A stretch of 64,000 bases of DNA from an uncultured Pseudohongiella sp. (GCA_902591495.1 CACJAW010000001.1:1-64000), one strand, 5' to 3'. Shown: positions 40,362 to 49,855, counted from the stretch's first letter. Numbers and translations: made by a program. The notes: generated from the sequence alone by a model not told the origin.

Positions 40362-40769
40362 GCCTCCCTCATTTTCGTTGGACTGGAAATGAGGCAGTCG
40401 CAAAGGATTGCGCTTGTCAGTCAAATGCAAGAGAGATCTTATACAGCCTCAAGTGAGGCATACGCATTCACAGAGGCTAATCTGGATTGGTTTTCCAGCA
40501 AGTTCAGCATTGCGCCAAGTATTGAGCTAACAACCGAGCAAAAAGCAGCTAGAAATTCTGAAAATGTAAGTTGGTTTATTTACGAGGCAGATTATTTCCA
40601 ATACTCACAAGGTTTAATGACCGAACCAGTATGGCAGGCAAAACTAAGGGCTATGGAAGTCAACCTGAAGAGGTGTGAGTACCCTGAAATATATCAAGTA
40701 CGAAGCCAACTTGTGGAGGATGAATTCAAGAGTATTTTAGACAGTATGCCCTCTCAGTGTGAAGATTAG
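40305..40769 (+). CDS. Membrane-anchored two-Cys paralog outside the island
   Basis: Group A, 154 residues: MNKINVDTWIQLLGMFGVIA, helix to VGLEMRQ, soluble part with WFIYEADYFQYSQGLMTEPVW and Cys pair in LKRCEYPEIY and SMPSQCED. It lies 1.8 kb right of attR. Its upstream region is duplicated in front of the fused relic at 31784, so this gene or its relative was probably the donor. Codon by codon it is the intact version of that relic. Confidence 0.78.
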   Translation: MNKINVDTWIQLLGMFGVIASLIFVGLEMRQSQRIALVSQMQERSYTASSEAYAFTEANLDWFSSKFSIAPSIELTTEQKAARNSENVSWFIYEADYFQYSQGLMTEPVWQAKLRAMEVNLKRCEYPEIYQVRSQLVEDEFKSILDSMPSQCED

Positions 40770-40806
40770 AATCAACTCAAATGACACTTAATCTATTCTT
40801 TGCACT

Positions 40807-42285
40807 TCAAATCTTCTTGAGATACAAATTGAGCTCGCGTTTTATTGACGGCGCAAAAAAATACAACCCAATTATGTTTGGTATTGATATTAGGAAAACC
40901 ATTGCGTCAGAGAAATCCAAGACGGCTGTGAGTTGGATTGTGCTTCCCAACATAATGAAGCCACAGAAAACCAACTTGAAACCCAGTTGCGCCCCCGAGG
41001 AATCGCCGACCAAATACAACCAGCCTTGGAGACCATAATAAGACCAGGCTAAGCTGGTCGAGAATGCAAATAATAATCCAGCGATCGCCAAAGGATAGGG
41101 CGCCCAGCTGATGTGATAGGCGAAGGCCGCCGAGGTCAATTCAATTCCCTCCAAGCCACTATCCATAAGCCCCGCGGGATAAGCGGTAGACACTATCACT
41201 AAAGAGGTCAATGTACATATCACCATGGTATCTATGAACGGCTCAAGCAAGGAGACGATTCCCTCAGAAACAGGTTCTTTTGTTTGCACTGCTGAGTGTG
41301 CAATAGAAGCGGACCCAATGCCGGCTTCATTAGAAAATACTGCGCGCTGAAAACCAATTATCATTGCACCAACCATTCCCCCTGTCGTGCTTTGAGTCGA
41401 AAATGCCTCGGATACAATGAGAATAATTGAATCAATTAAATGTTCGGCGCTTAAGATTAAAATAACTAATGAGGAGATGAAGTAAAGGATTCCCATGAAT
41501 GGAACTATTCTACTTGCTGCTCTAGCGATAGACTTTATACCGCCAATAATTACTATGCCTACTGTAAATGCCATGAGAAGCCCAAAGAGCCATCCACGCT
41601 CATTAAAAAAACTTTCGCTCCCGCCAGTGATGTTGACGAACTGAACGTAGGCTTGATTAGACTGAAACATGTTGCCGATTCCAAAACAGCCGATAACTAA
41701 TGCGAGTGCATAAAAGCCACCAAAGAATTTACCCAGCTTTGGAAGCTGGCTTTCTGCTAACAAAGTTTCCAGATAGTGCATGGGTCCGCCAGAAACTGAC
41801 CCATCTTGGTTGATTATTCGATACTTGACTCCTAATGTGCACTCCACAAGCTTTGTAGACATTCCTAAGAATCCAGCAAAAAACAACCAGAAAGCAGCCC
41901 CAGGACCACCGATACCGATAGCTACTGCGACACCCCCTATGTTGCCAATGCCAACTGTTCCAGAAATTGCAGTAGATACCGCTTGGAAATGTGATATTTC
42001 TCCGTCCGCATCTGGCTCTTTGTAGTCACCCCTCGCGACTCTGATTGCATGGCCGAACCCTCTGATATTTATGAATCCTAAGTAAATAGTAAAAAACAAA
42101 CCCGCTGTCACAAGCCATAAGACTATCAATGGCATCGCTTGACCAAAGAAGTTTATTTCAAAAAAGACTGCCGAAGACAAAGCCTTGGTAATAGGGCCAA
42201 CTGCGCTCTCTACTGCTTCGTCGATCGATGCTCCAAACGAAGATTGGGTGAAAAAAATAGAGAACAGGGTTATTGCTTTTTTCAT
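40807..42285 (-). CDS. Sodium:alanine symporter (AGCS family)
   Basis: 492 residues, about eleven helices; imports alanine or glycine with sodium. The family core GTVGIGNIGGVAVAIGIGGPGAAFW and FFGGFYALALVIGCFGIGNM are intact. An extra N-terminal signal-like helix (ITLFSIFFTQSSFGAS) precedes the usual start VGPITKALSSAVFF. First clear core gene right of the accessory region. Confidence 0.92.
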   Translation of the reverse strand: MKKAITLFSIFFTQSSFGASIDEAVESAVGPITKALSSAVFFEINFFGQAMPLIVLWLVTAGLFFTIYLGFINIRGFGHAIRVARGDYKEPDADGEISHFQAVSTAISGTVGIGNIGGVAVAIGIGGPGAAFWLFFAGFLGMSTKLVECTLGVKYRIINQDGSVSGGPMHYLETLLAESQLPKLGKFFGGFYALALVIGCFGIGNMFQSNQAYVQFVNITGGSESFFNERGWLFGLLMAFTVGIVIIGGIKSIARAASRIVPFMGILYFISSLVILILSAEHLIDSIILIVSEAFSTQSTTGGMVGAMIIGFQRAVFSNEAGIGSASIAHSAVQTKEPVSEGIVSLLEPFIDTMVICTLTSLVIVSTAYPAGLMDSGLEGIELTSAAFAYHISWAPYPLAIAGLLFAFSTSLAWSYYGLQGWLYLVGDSSGAQLGFKLVFCGFIMLGSTIQLTAVLDFSDAMVFLISIPNIIGLYFFAPSIKRELNLYLKKI

Positions 42286-42349
42286 TGAGTATTTGTCACT
42301 TTATAAAATTTATGACTTGTTGTTAATAAGTTGCCGCAATATTTTTGTA

Positions 42350-42535
42350 ATGTACAGCAATATTCAACGAATGGTTAGGGATAACAATAGCAATATGAGA
42401 TTTATGAAGAACAATTCTAATTTGTTGGTAACACTAATCTTGGTGTATGATTTTTCAGACAATATTCAACGAGTTTTTGAAAAACACAAAGTTAATTTAA
42501 ATCCAGAGGCAGGTTCGCCTGATTTTGAAAAATAG
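42350..42535 (+). CDS. Doubtful small protein before the dioxygenase
   Basis: 61 residues (MYSNIQRMVRDNNSNMRFMK; LVTLILVYDFSDNIQRVFEK) whose TAG overlaps the GTG start of the next gene. No family and no clear ribosome-binding site; it may just be leader sequence. Confidence 0.25.
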   Translation: MYSNIQRMVRDNNSNMRFMKNNSNLLVTLILVYDFSDNIQRVFEKHKVNLNPEAGSPDFEK

Positions 42536-43359
42536 TGATTATTGAGAAACCATTGGCCGGCGCTCTTGGTGCTGAAATAGAAGGTATAGATTTAACTAAG
42601 CCCCTTTCTAAAAGCGACTACAAGCAGATTCGTAAACTGTTGATAGAACATGAGGTGATATTTTTTAGAAAACAAGATATCAGCCCAGCTCAGCAGAAGG
42701 CTCTAGCTGATTCATTCGGACCATTGCAAAGCCATCCTGCTTATCAAACTGTTAAAGGTTATCCAGAAATTACTATTCTGGAAAGTACTGCTGAGCAGCC
42801 AACTAAAATTGAGGCATGGCATAGTGATATGACATTTCGCCAGCATCCGCCTCTCGCGTCACTTCTTCGTTCAAAAATTGTTCCAGAGAAGGGGGGGGAT
42901 ACGTTGTGGGCGAGCATGACTGTTGCATATGAGAATCTTTCAGAAAATATGAAGCACTTTTTGACTGGCTTGTCGGCTATTCATGATTTCCGACACGGTT
43001 TTAAGGAAAGCTTAGAAGAAGAAGGGGGAGCAGAGAGGCTTGCAGAGGCTGTAAAGAAAAACCCGCCGGTAGAACATCCCGTGATTCACACTCATCCAGA
43101 GAGTGGCAAGAAGGTAATCTTTGTTAATAGCCTCTTTACAACGCATATTGTCGGCCTGCATCGATCAGAAAGTCGTGCAGTATTAGACTTCTTATTTGAA
43201 CACATTAAAACGCCAGAGTTTACCTGTCGTTTTAGTTGGGAGCCAAATTGTGTCGCTTTGTGGGATAATCGCAGCACCCAACATAAACCAATAAATGATT
43301 ATTTCCCGGCGCACCGAAAGCTGCATCGCATTACTATATTTGGTGACAAGCCATACTAG
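42535..43359 (+). CDS. TauD/TfdA-family dioxygenase (Fe(II)/2-oxoglutarate)
   Basis: 274 residues. Likely hydroxylates a sulfonate, aryloxy acid or similar substrate with 2-oxoglutarate and Fe(II). The metal triad is visible: His and Asp in EAWHSDMTF (near residue 100) and the distal His in NRSTQHKPINDY, with the 2-oxoglutarate-binding Arg in HRKLHRITIFG. The N-terminus IEKPLAGALGAEIEGIDLTKPLS is typical. Starts with GTG. Its stop overlaps by a few bases with the convergent amidotransferase gene. Confidence 0.9.
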   Translation: MIIEKPLAGALGAEIEGIDLTKPLSKSDYKQIRKLLIEHEVIFFRKQDISPAQQKALADSFGPLQSHPAYQTVKGYPEITILESTAEQPTKIEAWHSDMTFRQHPPLASLLRSKIVPEKGGDTLWASMTVAYENLSENMKHFLTGLSAIHDFRHGFKESLEEEGGAERLAEAVKKNPPVEHPVIHTHPESGKKVIFVNSLFTTHIVGLHRSESRAVLDFLFEHIKTPEFTCRFSWEPNCVALWDNRSTQHKPINDYFPAHRKLHRITIFGDKPY

Positions 43360-44078
43360 AGTTGATGCGAAGTCGGATTACCTTTAATAAAGTTCACAAT
43401 CCATCTACCTACTTCATGGGCGTCCGTATTCTTAGTCAGGGAGTCTAAACCTTCTTGGTAGGTATTTTCTTCAAAATCGTTTTTTCGCAAATCCAACAGT
43501 GAACGAGAAAAATCTTTGTTGAATTCCGGATGTCCCTGAAAAGTGAGAAAATGATCTCCAATTTGAAGCATAGAATAAGGGCAAAATTCACTGCTCGCTA
43601 GAATTACGCTTGATGGCGCAGGCTTTACTACTTGATCTTGATGACTACATACTAGATTGTAGTTCTGTCCCTTTATCCCATAATGTTTAGCTGAGTCTGT
43701 TAGAATAGACTCATGTATTCCGATTCCCCATCCCTTGTCAGATTTTTGAGTTTTTCCACCCAGAAAATGCGCTACTAATTGATGTCCGAAGCAGATGCCA
43801 ATAAGTTTTTTCTTTTTTTTGTGTAACTCTTGAACGAATTTTCCGAGTTGTTTAATCCAGCCAATCTGCTCATAAACACTCATCTTGCTCCCTGTAATAA
43901 TGTATCCTTGAACCTCATCGATCATCTCAGGATAAACACCGGAGATGACATCATAGACTACTATTTCTATATCAGGCTCGATGTTAAGTAACAAATTACC
44001 AAACATACCTGGGTATTCGCCGAAATGATGTGCAAGTTCAGGTCGAACTTTATCTGCGTTAAGAATGCCGATTTTCAT
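43356..44078 (-). CDS. Class I glutamine amidotransferase (GMP-synthase-like)
   Basis: 240 residues. Catalytic Cys in LIGICFGHQLVAHFLGG (near residue 95), His-Glu in LTFQGHPEFNKDF. Stand-alone domain of the type used for gamma-glutamyl hydrolysis or amino transfer in polyamine or other catabolism; no synthetase partner is adjacent. Convergent with and touching the TauD gene. Confidence 0.88.
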   Translation of the reverse strand: MKIGILNADKVRPELAHHFGEYPGMFGNLLLNIEPDIEIVVYDVISGVYPEMIDEVQGYIITGSKMSVYEQIGWIKQLGKFVQELHKKKKKLIGICFGHQLVAHFLGGKTQKSDKGWGIGIHESILTDSAKHYGIKGQNYNLVCSHQDQVVKPAPSSVILASSEFCPYSMLQIGDHFLTFQGHPEFNKDFSRSLLDLRKNDFEENTYQEGLDSLTKNTDAHEVGRWIVNFIKGNPTSHQL

Positions 44079-44285
44079 GAATCAAACTCTTAAAATATTT
44101 CTATGTTGGGTAATTAAAGAGCCAGATGATTAGCATAACGTAACAGAGACAAACAGGTAAATGGGTACTTTAAGAGAGGCGCACATGATATCTCAAGTTT
44201 TCACCAATCAGAGCCACGTTACCTGTGTTCCGTGTACGATTATTTGTTTAATTGCTACCAGCAAACCAAGGAAAATTATGTCGAG

Positions 44286-44447
44286 TTAATGCTGAACTCG
44301 ATCGCTAAGCTCTTCCAGGTAATCAATTTCATTGTCAATTTTTCTCTGATCCATGCGCTCTTCAAGACGCCGTCGTCTCTGAGTGAGCTCTGGCTTAGGC
44401 ATCGACTCATTAGACAACACTACCGAATCATTCAAGATTTTTTCCAT
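44286..44447 (-). CDS. PA3496-like small protein, 53 residues
   Basis: Short frame with GGGGA before ATG 44447: MEKILNDSVVLSNESMPKPE, then LTQRRRRLEERMDQRKIDNE and IDYLEELSDRVQH. The RRR.LE.R...+.+D.E..+L pattern resembles the PA3496 family (putative envelope integrity) of gammaproteobacteria. The rest of the 44079-44585 interval shows no other gene. Confidence 0.6.
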   Translation of the reverse strand: MEKILNDSVVLSNESMPKPELTQRRRRLEERMDQRKIDNEIDYLEELSDRVQH

Positions 44448-44585
44448 AGTAGTCCCCAAATAATAGTTTGCTAAGAATTACGGTTGGGAATGAGAATAGG
44501 TTTTTAGTAAGTAACTTAAATTCGACATAATCTTGTCCAAATTGTAGTACTTTGATTATTTGCTTTGGGCGATTTTAGACAGTAG

Positions 44586-44882
44586 TTATTTTACTTTCTG
44601 TTTCTCAGCCCATTTTACATGACGCATAATAATTGGATCGTTTGCAAGCCTGCTAAGGCTATTGAAATTCTTTGCTAAATCGAGTTCAGAATAAGTTCTA
44701 TGAATCCCCTTATGACAGAGTCTACAGATCCATGCCCCACGGCTCAGTTCTTCTCTAGAAAAATTCTTGCGAAAAAAATTCCTCCTATGAACTTTTTTTG
44801 GAATTAGGTGATGGAATTCGAGTGTTCTTTCTTGCTTACAAAGGCCGCAGGTGATGTGTAAGTTAGAACGATTTCTTGGCAT
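44586..44882 (-). CDS. Small HNH endonuclease-like protein
   Basis: 98 residues: CGLCKQERTLEFHHLIPKKVHRRNFF and WICRLCHKGIHRTYSELDLA give two C-x2-C zinc knuckles around H-H...H, the HNH layout. No signal peptide. Target unknown; common as a stand-alone nuclease of uncertain role. Confidence 0.75.
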   Translation of the reverse strand: MPRNRSNLHITCGLCKQERTLEFHHLIPKKVHRRNFFRKNFSREELSRGAWICRLCHKGIHRTYSELDLAKNFNSLSRLANDPIIMRHVKWAEKQKVK

Positions 44883-44909
44883 TTTCAGAAAAGAAAAATT
44901 GATTTTTAA

Positions 44910-45440
44910 TTAGCGATCGTTGCAGGAATTTACCTGCATCACCCGATAACCATTATCTCGCCACATGTCAACGACGTGTTGACGATCATCAAATATACAA
45001 AGCACATTTCCTGGGAGCAACTTGAATTGTTGCATCATCTCAAGCTTAACAACACTATCATCCCTAAGGTCAGTCTCTTTTCTCATCGATAATGTGACAC
45101 CTAGTTCTTCTAAAAGATGTTCCTTGTCACTAGGTGAGCTATCTTTATTGAAAAAATTCTTTATAAGCCAGAGCAGCGTATTTTCTCTAACGAAATTATT
45201 TCTTCCAGTAAAAAATTTTAAGTTAAATCTTGAATAGGATTGGGAGCTTCCACTGAGCCATAGCAATTTCACAATACGTATCACATCTACAATGGGCTGA
45301 TCGTTTAAACACGCTTGATTGAATGAATCCCAATCTGGGTTTTTTAGCAAGTTGCCTGAATGATCCTTTATATAGTGAAGTCGATGTTTGATATCTGCTA
45401 TTGTGCCATCTATGTCACAAATGATCGTTTCTTTAGTCAA
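44910..45440 (-). CDS. HAD-family phosphatase (polynucleotide kinase phosphatase-like)
   Basis: 176 residues. The nucleophile motif ICDIDGTIADIKHRLHYI and the C-terminal acidic motif CIFDDRQHVVDMWRDNGYRVMQV, with FFTGRN in between, match the phosphatase domain of T4 PseT/Pnkp-type enzymes that remove 3' phosphates. No kinase domain is attached. 27 bp from the HNH gene on the same strand, perhaps a nucleic-acid-repair pair. Confidence 0.78.
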   Translation of the reverse strand: MTKETIICDIDGTIADIKHRLHYIKDHSGNLLKNPDWDSFNQACLNDQPIVDVIRIVKLLWLSGSSQSYSRFNLKFFTGRNNFVRENTLLWLIKNFFNKDSSPSDKEHLLEELGVTLSMRKETDLRDDSVVKLEMMQQFKLLPGNVLCIFDDRQHVVDMWRDNGYRVMQVNSCNDR

Positions 45441-45504
45441 GGGTTGACCTCTTCAATCTTAAATGAGTTTTATTGTCCTCGCTAAGGAAGACTATTGAAA
45501 ATTA

Positions 45505-46377
45505 TCAGCGATTTGTCACGGTTAACATCATTACTCCAGAGATTGCAATTAGAGCGCTGCCGAAGATCATTAAACTGTTTATGGATTCGTTGAAAAAGAC
45601 AACGGACAATACGAGAGCAAATAAAAGTCGCGAGTACCGGAACGGGGCGACCACCGAAATTTCTCCAGAGCGAGTTGCGAGCACCACAGCACAATACGCA
45701 AGCGAGGCAGTGCAAACCGAACTTGTCAATAGTAAAGCGTCCTTTGAGGAAGGTGTTTGAAAAGACTCAAAGAATGGCACTGTGATTAATCCTGCGAACA
45801 GAGAAGCAAAAAAAGCCCAGAATGAGATGGTGATTACTGGGATGGAATCTGAAATTGATCTGGTAATAATGTCCCTTATCGCAAGGAAGAAAACTGCCGC
45901 AACCGCAAACAAAGTCGCGGGTTTGAACCCCTCAAGGCCGGGTTGAGTGACCATCAGCACTCCTATAAAGCCTGTAAGCACAAGCGCCCAACTTAACCCC
46001 GAGACCTCTTGTTTGAGAATAAATGCTCCACCTATTACTACAGCTAAGGGAGTCGCCTGAATGATCGCGGATGAGATGGATAGGGAGCCATGGACAATGG
46101 CAGTCACAAAAGATATCGCTGCCGCGAGTTCACACAGTGAGCGAATCAGAAATCTAGGGTTCTTGATTTCGGCGCTTAATATTCGAATTGCCCAATATCG
46201 AGCGGCAAGGGAAAAAATAACCAGGCCACCAATTCCGATTAGTATCAAAATCTCAGAAATTGGCATCGAATTTGACAGTTGTTTAATGATTGCATCTTCA
46301 ATGGCAAATCCAGCCATGGCAATTATCATGTAAAAGATACAACGCATATTCTCAAGGTGAGTAGATTTTTGTGACAT
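45505..46377 (-). CDS. EamA-family (DMT) transporter
   Basis: 290 residues, ten hydrophobic segments in two EamA halves (FYMIIAMAGFAIEDAIIKQLS...; ...FFASLFAGLITVPFF). Export of metabolites or amino acids is typical of the family; substrate unknown. Ends GVMMLTVTNR. Confidence 0.88.
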   Translation of the reverse strand: MSQKSTHLENMRCIFYMIIAMAGFAIEDAIIKQLSNSMPISEILILIGIGGLVIFSLAARYWAIRILSAEIKNPRFLIRSLCELAAAISFVTAIVHGSLSISSAIIQATPLAVVIGGAFILKQEVSGLSWALVLTGFIGVLMVTQPGLEGFKPATLFAVAAVFFLAIRDIITRSISDSIPVITISFWAFFASLFAGLITVPFFESFQTPSSKDALLLTSSVCTASLAYCAVVLATRSGEISVVAPFRYSRLLFALVLSVVFFNESINSLMIFGSALIAISGVMMLTVTNR

Positions 46378-46525
46378 CCTTTAAATCCTTTCTGAGCAAC
46401 TAGTACATCTCTATTTTTGTGCTGTAGTCACGTCGTTGGCCGACAACATGCCGTATTTCTTTTTAATTATATGCTATAAAAGGGAAAGAGAACTCTAAGT
46501 ATTGACCAAAAGAGCTTTATTAAAG

Positions 46526-47563
46526 ATGGAAAGCAACACTGTCCTATACTTCCTACTCGTAATCCTAATTCTTAGTTTTAGCTCGCCGCATTATGCTCAA
46601 GACGATATACCGCGAAATGCGCTAGGCCGACCAGATTTTGCGGGGTATTGGGAGAATTTGCATCAGATAGCAGAGCAAAGGCCAGAAAGATTCGGTGAAA
46701 GACGTGCGTATACGGATGAGGAGGTTTCGGAAATCTTGTTAGGCATGGAACAAAATCAGCAGGCTAGGGACGCGACCCTAGAGGCTGACCGAGCGCCCCC
46801 AAAGGTAGGTGCGAGAATTACTAATAGGGCGGATGATGATTTCGACGAGTTTCCAAGTGAGCTCATGCGGATAGATGGCGAGTATAGGACTTCAATAATT
46901 GTAAAGCCGTTGAATGGTCGCATCCAGAAAGTTGAAAATACGGTGGATTATTATGAAAGGTTTCGCAGACAAGGATTTAGAATTTATGACGGTCCTGAGA
47001 TGACTGGCGCCAATGACCGATGTCTGCATATGGGTTGGGTTTTCCCTTATATGGGTACGACTGGATTGAGCAGGTTTGGGCAGATTGTTCAAACAGATGA
47101 GTTTTTGATGATTTTAGGCGAATACCCTTACACGCCTCGGATAATTCCCATACGGCGAAACGGTGCTGACGGTAATTTCTTTACTAATAAATTTCCGCGA
47201 TGGATGGGACACTCTTACGCCTTCTGGGAGGGCGACAAACTGAAAGTAATAACAAGAAAGATTCGAGATGAGCAATCTAATGCGCCAGCAAATGCTCTAA
47301 CAAGGAATGGTCTTCCAGTTTCAAGTAAAACCTCCTCAGTCGAGGAGACTTACGAGCTTCTTTCAGATACCGAGATCTTGTACCGATGGGAATTTATTGA
47401 CGATGAACTTTTAGTGGAAAGTGTTGTGGGTGAGGTTTTACTGACACGTATGGATAGGGGTAGACGGATTTATGAATATGCGTGTCATGAGGGGAACTAT
47501 AACTTAGAACTTATCCTTCGTGGAGCCCGTCGCGCTGATTGGGATCGTTTGCAGACTAATTAG
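46526..47563 (+). CDS. Conserved secreted protein, paralog of 54244
   Basis: About 345 residues with a signal peptide (VLYFLLVILILSFSSPHYAQ). Conserved stretches LGRPDFAGYWENLHQ, PPKVGARITNRADDDFDEFP, GEYRTSIIVKPLNGRI, DRCLHMG, KFPRWMGHSYAFWEGDKL and the C-terminal YEYACHEGNYNLELILRGAR recur in the gene at 54244. The family is frequent in marine and soil bacteria that degrade diverse organics; function unknown. A TTG at 46502 would add eight residues. Confidence 0.75.
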   Translation: MESNTVLYFLLVILILSFSSPHYAQDDIPRNALGRPDFAGYWENLHQIAEQRPERFGERRAYTDEEVSEILLGMEQNQQARDATLEADRAPPKVGARITNRADDDFDEFPSELMRIDGEYRTSIIVKPLNGRIQKVENTVDYYERFRRQGFRIYDGPEMTGANDRCLHMGWVFPYMGTTGLSRFGQIVQTDEFLMILGEYPYTPRIIPIRRNGADGNFFTNKFPRWMGHSYAFWEGDKLKVITRKIRDEQSNAPANALTRNGLPVSSKTSSVEETYELLSDTEILYRWEFIDDELLVESVVGEVLLTRMDRGRRIYEYACHEGNYNLELILRGARRADWDRLQTN

Positions 47564-47665
47564 TTCTGTAAATTCAGCCTAATGTGAAACATCTGTCTGA
47601 TTTTAGTGAATGGACGTCACTAGAGGCGGCATTTATTTTTGGTAAACTTTTTTACGGAGATTTTT

Positions 47666-48856
47666 ATGCAGGCTAAACTCGTTCATTGTTTACTATTTTT
47701 GCCATTTATCTTGCTGTCTCAAAGCCAAGTTCATGGTCAACAGATTGGTATTCCTGTTGAACCACTGGAGGATGGACCTTGGGTTTTTGATACTGCTGAG
47801 CAACATAGAATTAAGGTTAGTGTCGTAGCGAGAGGCATGTCTCATCCTTGGGCAATTGCATTTTTGCCAAATGGAGACATGTTGGTTACTGAGAGAGAAG
47901 GAAGGCTCAGGCTTGTGCAAAATGATAGGCTGATAGAGGAGCCTATTGCTGGTGTTCCCTCTGTTCGAACTGAGGGTAATGGCGGCTTGATGGATATCGC
48001 TATCCATCCAGGATTTTTGGAAAACCAACTGGTCTACCTGACATATACAAAGCCGGTAGAAAAAGGGTGGGGCGCGCCTGCGTTAGCAGTCGGAAGGCTA
48101 GATAACGGTGTCTTAGTCGATACGCGAGACATACTTGTCACTGAAGCTTATGAGGGCAATTCTGGTCTGAATGGGAGAGTAGTCTTTGGCCCTGACGGCA
48201 AGGTGTATATGTCGACGGGTGGGAGGATAGGTGAGGTATCACAGGACCCGATGAGTCTAAGAGGAAAAGTTCTTAGATTGGAAGATGATGGAGGGATACC
48301 TGTTGATAATCCATTCAGAAATCGGCTCAATTACAGACAAGAAATTTTCACACTCGGGCACCGCAACACATTAGCTCTTATTCAACATCCGGTTACAGGT
48401 GAGATATGGCAGCATGAAAATGGTCCCAATGGGGGAGATGAAATAAATATCCTGTTACCTGGACGCAACTACGGGTGGCCGCTTGTCAGCTTTGGAAGAT
48501 TTTACTCGGGTGGTCGGGTAAATGAGCATCCCACTCGAGAGGGATTGGAATCTCCTCTACTAGTTTGGTTACCAGCGATTGCCGCATCAGGAATGGCGGT
48601 TTATACCGGTAACAAGTTTCCGGCATGGCAAAATAACGTTTTTATAGGGTCACTCCGAATGGGAGGTATTCCAGGGACAGGCCATTTGCAGAGAATCGTA
48701 TTTAACGAGAATGCTGAGGAAATGCGACGAGAGTTGCTTCTAACTGAGTTAAAAAGAAGAATTAGGGAAGTGCGCGAAGGGCCAGATGGTCTGCTTTATC
48801 TACTGACGGACGAAGAAAATGATGGTGCCTTGCTTCGAATTGAACCCGTTTCTTAA
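47666..48856 (+). CDS. PQQ-dependent sugar dehydrogenase-like (GSDH) protein
   Basis: About 396 residues with a signal peptide (VHCLLFLPFILLSQSQVHGQ); ATG 47666 has ACGGAG upstream. A six-bladed propeller of the soluble glucose/sorbosone dehydrogenase type: VVARGMSHPWAIAFLPNGDMLVTEREGRL, GLMDIAIHPGF, FTLGHRNTLALIQHPVTGEIWQHENGPNGGDEIN, GRNYGWPLVSFG. The His and Arg/Lys positions used for PQQ binding in this family are present in the HRN and HENGP motifs. Probably periplasmic aldose/alcohol oxidation. Confidence 0.88.
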   Translation: MQAKLVHCLLFLPFILLSQSQVHGQQIGIPVEPLEDGPWVFDTAEQHRIKVSVVARGMSHPWAIAFLPNGDMLVTEREGRLRLVQNDRLIEEPIAGVPSVRTEGNGGLMDIAIHPGFLENQLVYLTYTKPVEKGWGAPALAVGRLDNGVLVDTRDILVTEAYEGNSGLNGRVVFGPDGKVYMSTGGRIGEVSQDPMSLRGKVLRLEDDGGIPVDNPFRNRLNYRQEIFTLGHRNTLALIQHPVTGEIWQHENGPNGGDEINILLPGRNYGWPLVSFGRFYSGGRVNEHPTREGLESPLLVWLPAIAASGMAVYTGNKFPAWQNNVFIGSLRMGGIPGTGHLQRIVFNENAEEMRRELLLTELKRRIREVREGPDGLLYLLTDEENDGALLRIEPVS

Positions 48857-48957
48857 ACTAAATGAAGCCTGTTTATTTCGCGATTGGGGAACTATGTGCC
48901 CGGTTTAGTCGTTAAGTACTATCTCAATTAATCACCTATAAATTAGTGGAATTAAGT

Positions 48958-49326
48958 ATGATGAGTTCGCTACAAATTCTTTTGTCTGGTGTCATTGTGG
49001 GTATGATTGTTTTTCAGGCCGGTGTTGTTGCGCCAGTATTGTTTAAAACTCTATCACCTGAGCAAGCAGGGCCTTTCTTACGCGCTATATTCCCGAAATT
49101 ATTTGGTTTAGTATTTTTTCTTGGATGCGCTGCATTAGCACTCTCTTTTTTTGGCATTGGAGGAACCATCTCAATAGGTGTTTTTCTGATTACTGCCATT
49201 TTTATGGCAATTTGTTATTTAATCATTCCAGCTACAAACTCAGCGAAAGATTCAGGAGATGAAAAAACTTTCAAAAAGTTACACAGCTTGAGTGTTTTCC
49301 TGACAATAGCGATTCTTTTTTTTTAA
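48958..49326 (+). CDS. DUF4149-like membrane protein
   Basis: About 122 residues, four helices: LLSGVIVGMIVFQAGVVAPVLFKTLSPEQAGPFLRAIFPKLFGLVFFLG is the DUF4149 signature (Q.vvaP.lF..L....Ag.......l). ATG 48958 follows GTGGAATTAAGT; a GTG at 48946 is possible. Function unknown. Confidence 0.75.
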   Translation: MMSSLQILLSGVIVGMIVFQAGVVAPVLFKTLSPEQAGPFLRAIFPKLFGLVFFLGCAALALSFFGIGGTISIGVFLITAIFMAICYLIIPATNSAKDSGDEKTFKKLHSLSVFLTIAILFF

Positions 49327-49396
49327 CGTTATTTGGATTTTCCTTAGCTAGATTTCGGTTCGAATTTTTTAAATTGCCTTCGTGAGGACTCACCGA

Positions 49397-49855
49397 ATGA
49401 ATGAAATACAGCAAAGCAGCTTTATGTACGCGACGATAATGCTGGTTGCTGGAATCGGAATTCCAATTATGGCGGCATTAAATGCAGAATTAGGAATAAG
49501 ACTGCAAAGTCCCGGAACTGCCTCAAGTGTTCTATTTCTTGTCGGCCTACTTGGATCACTAATTTATCTGGCCATAGCAGAAAAAACATTGCCGAACGCT
49601 TCAAATTTTGAAGCTCCAATCTACTTTTATCTTGGTGGGGGGTTTGTTTTGTTCTATGTTCTAAGTATTGCCTGGGTGGCTCCAGTTTTTGGGGTAGGGA
49701 ATGCCATCGCTTTCGTCCTCCTCGGCCAATTGATTGCGATGGCGACGATTGATCAATTTGGTTTACTTGGTGCTCCTCAGATAAGTCTTACCCCCTTGAG
49801 AATTCTTGGCCTAATTCTAATGGCCGCTGGGGTTTTCTTTGTAGTGAGAAAATAA
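49397..49855 (+). CDS. DMT-type membrane protein (YdcZ/DUF606-like)
   Basis: About 152 residues, five helices: MYATIMLVAGIGIPIMAALNAELGIRLQSPGTASSVLFLVGLLGSLIYL and the end GAPQISLTPLRILGLILMAAGVFFVVRK match the half-size DMT family. Substrate unknown. A GTG start five codons upstream is possible. Confidence 0.78.
   Translation: MNEIQQSSFMYATIMLVAGIGIPIMAALNAELGIRLQSPGTASSVLFLVGLLGSLIYLAIAEKTLPNASNFEAPIYFYLGGGFVLFYVLSIAWVAPVFGVGNAIAFVLLGQLIAMATIDQFGLLGAPQISLTPLRILGLILMAAGVFFVVRK

Noticed and set aside
42350-42535. Short gene coupled to the TauD gene
   Set aside because: Kept only at very low confidence: no ribosome-binding site and no recognisable family.
45900-45950. tRNA-like GGGTTTGAACCCCTC
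   Set aside because: Falls inside the EamA gene and no cloverleaf can be drawn around it.
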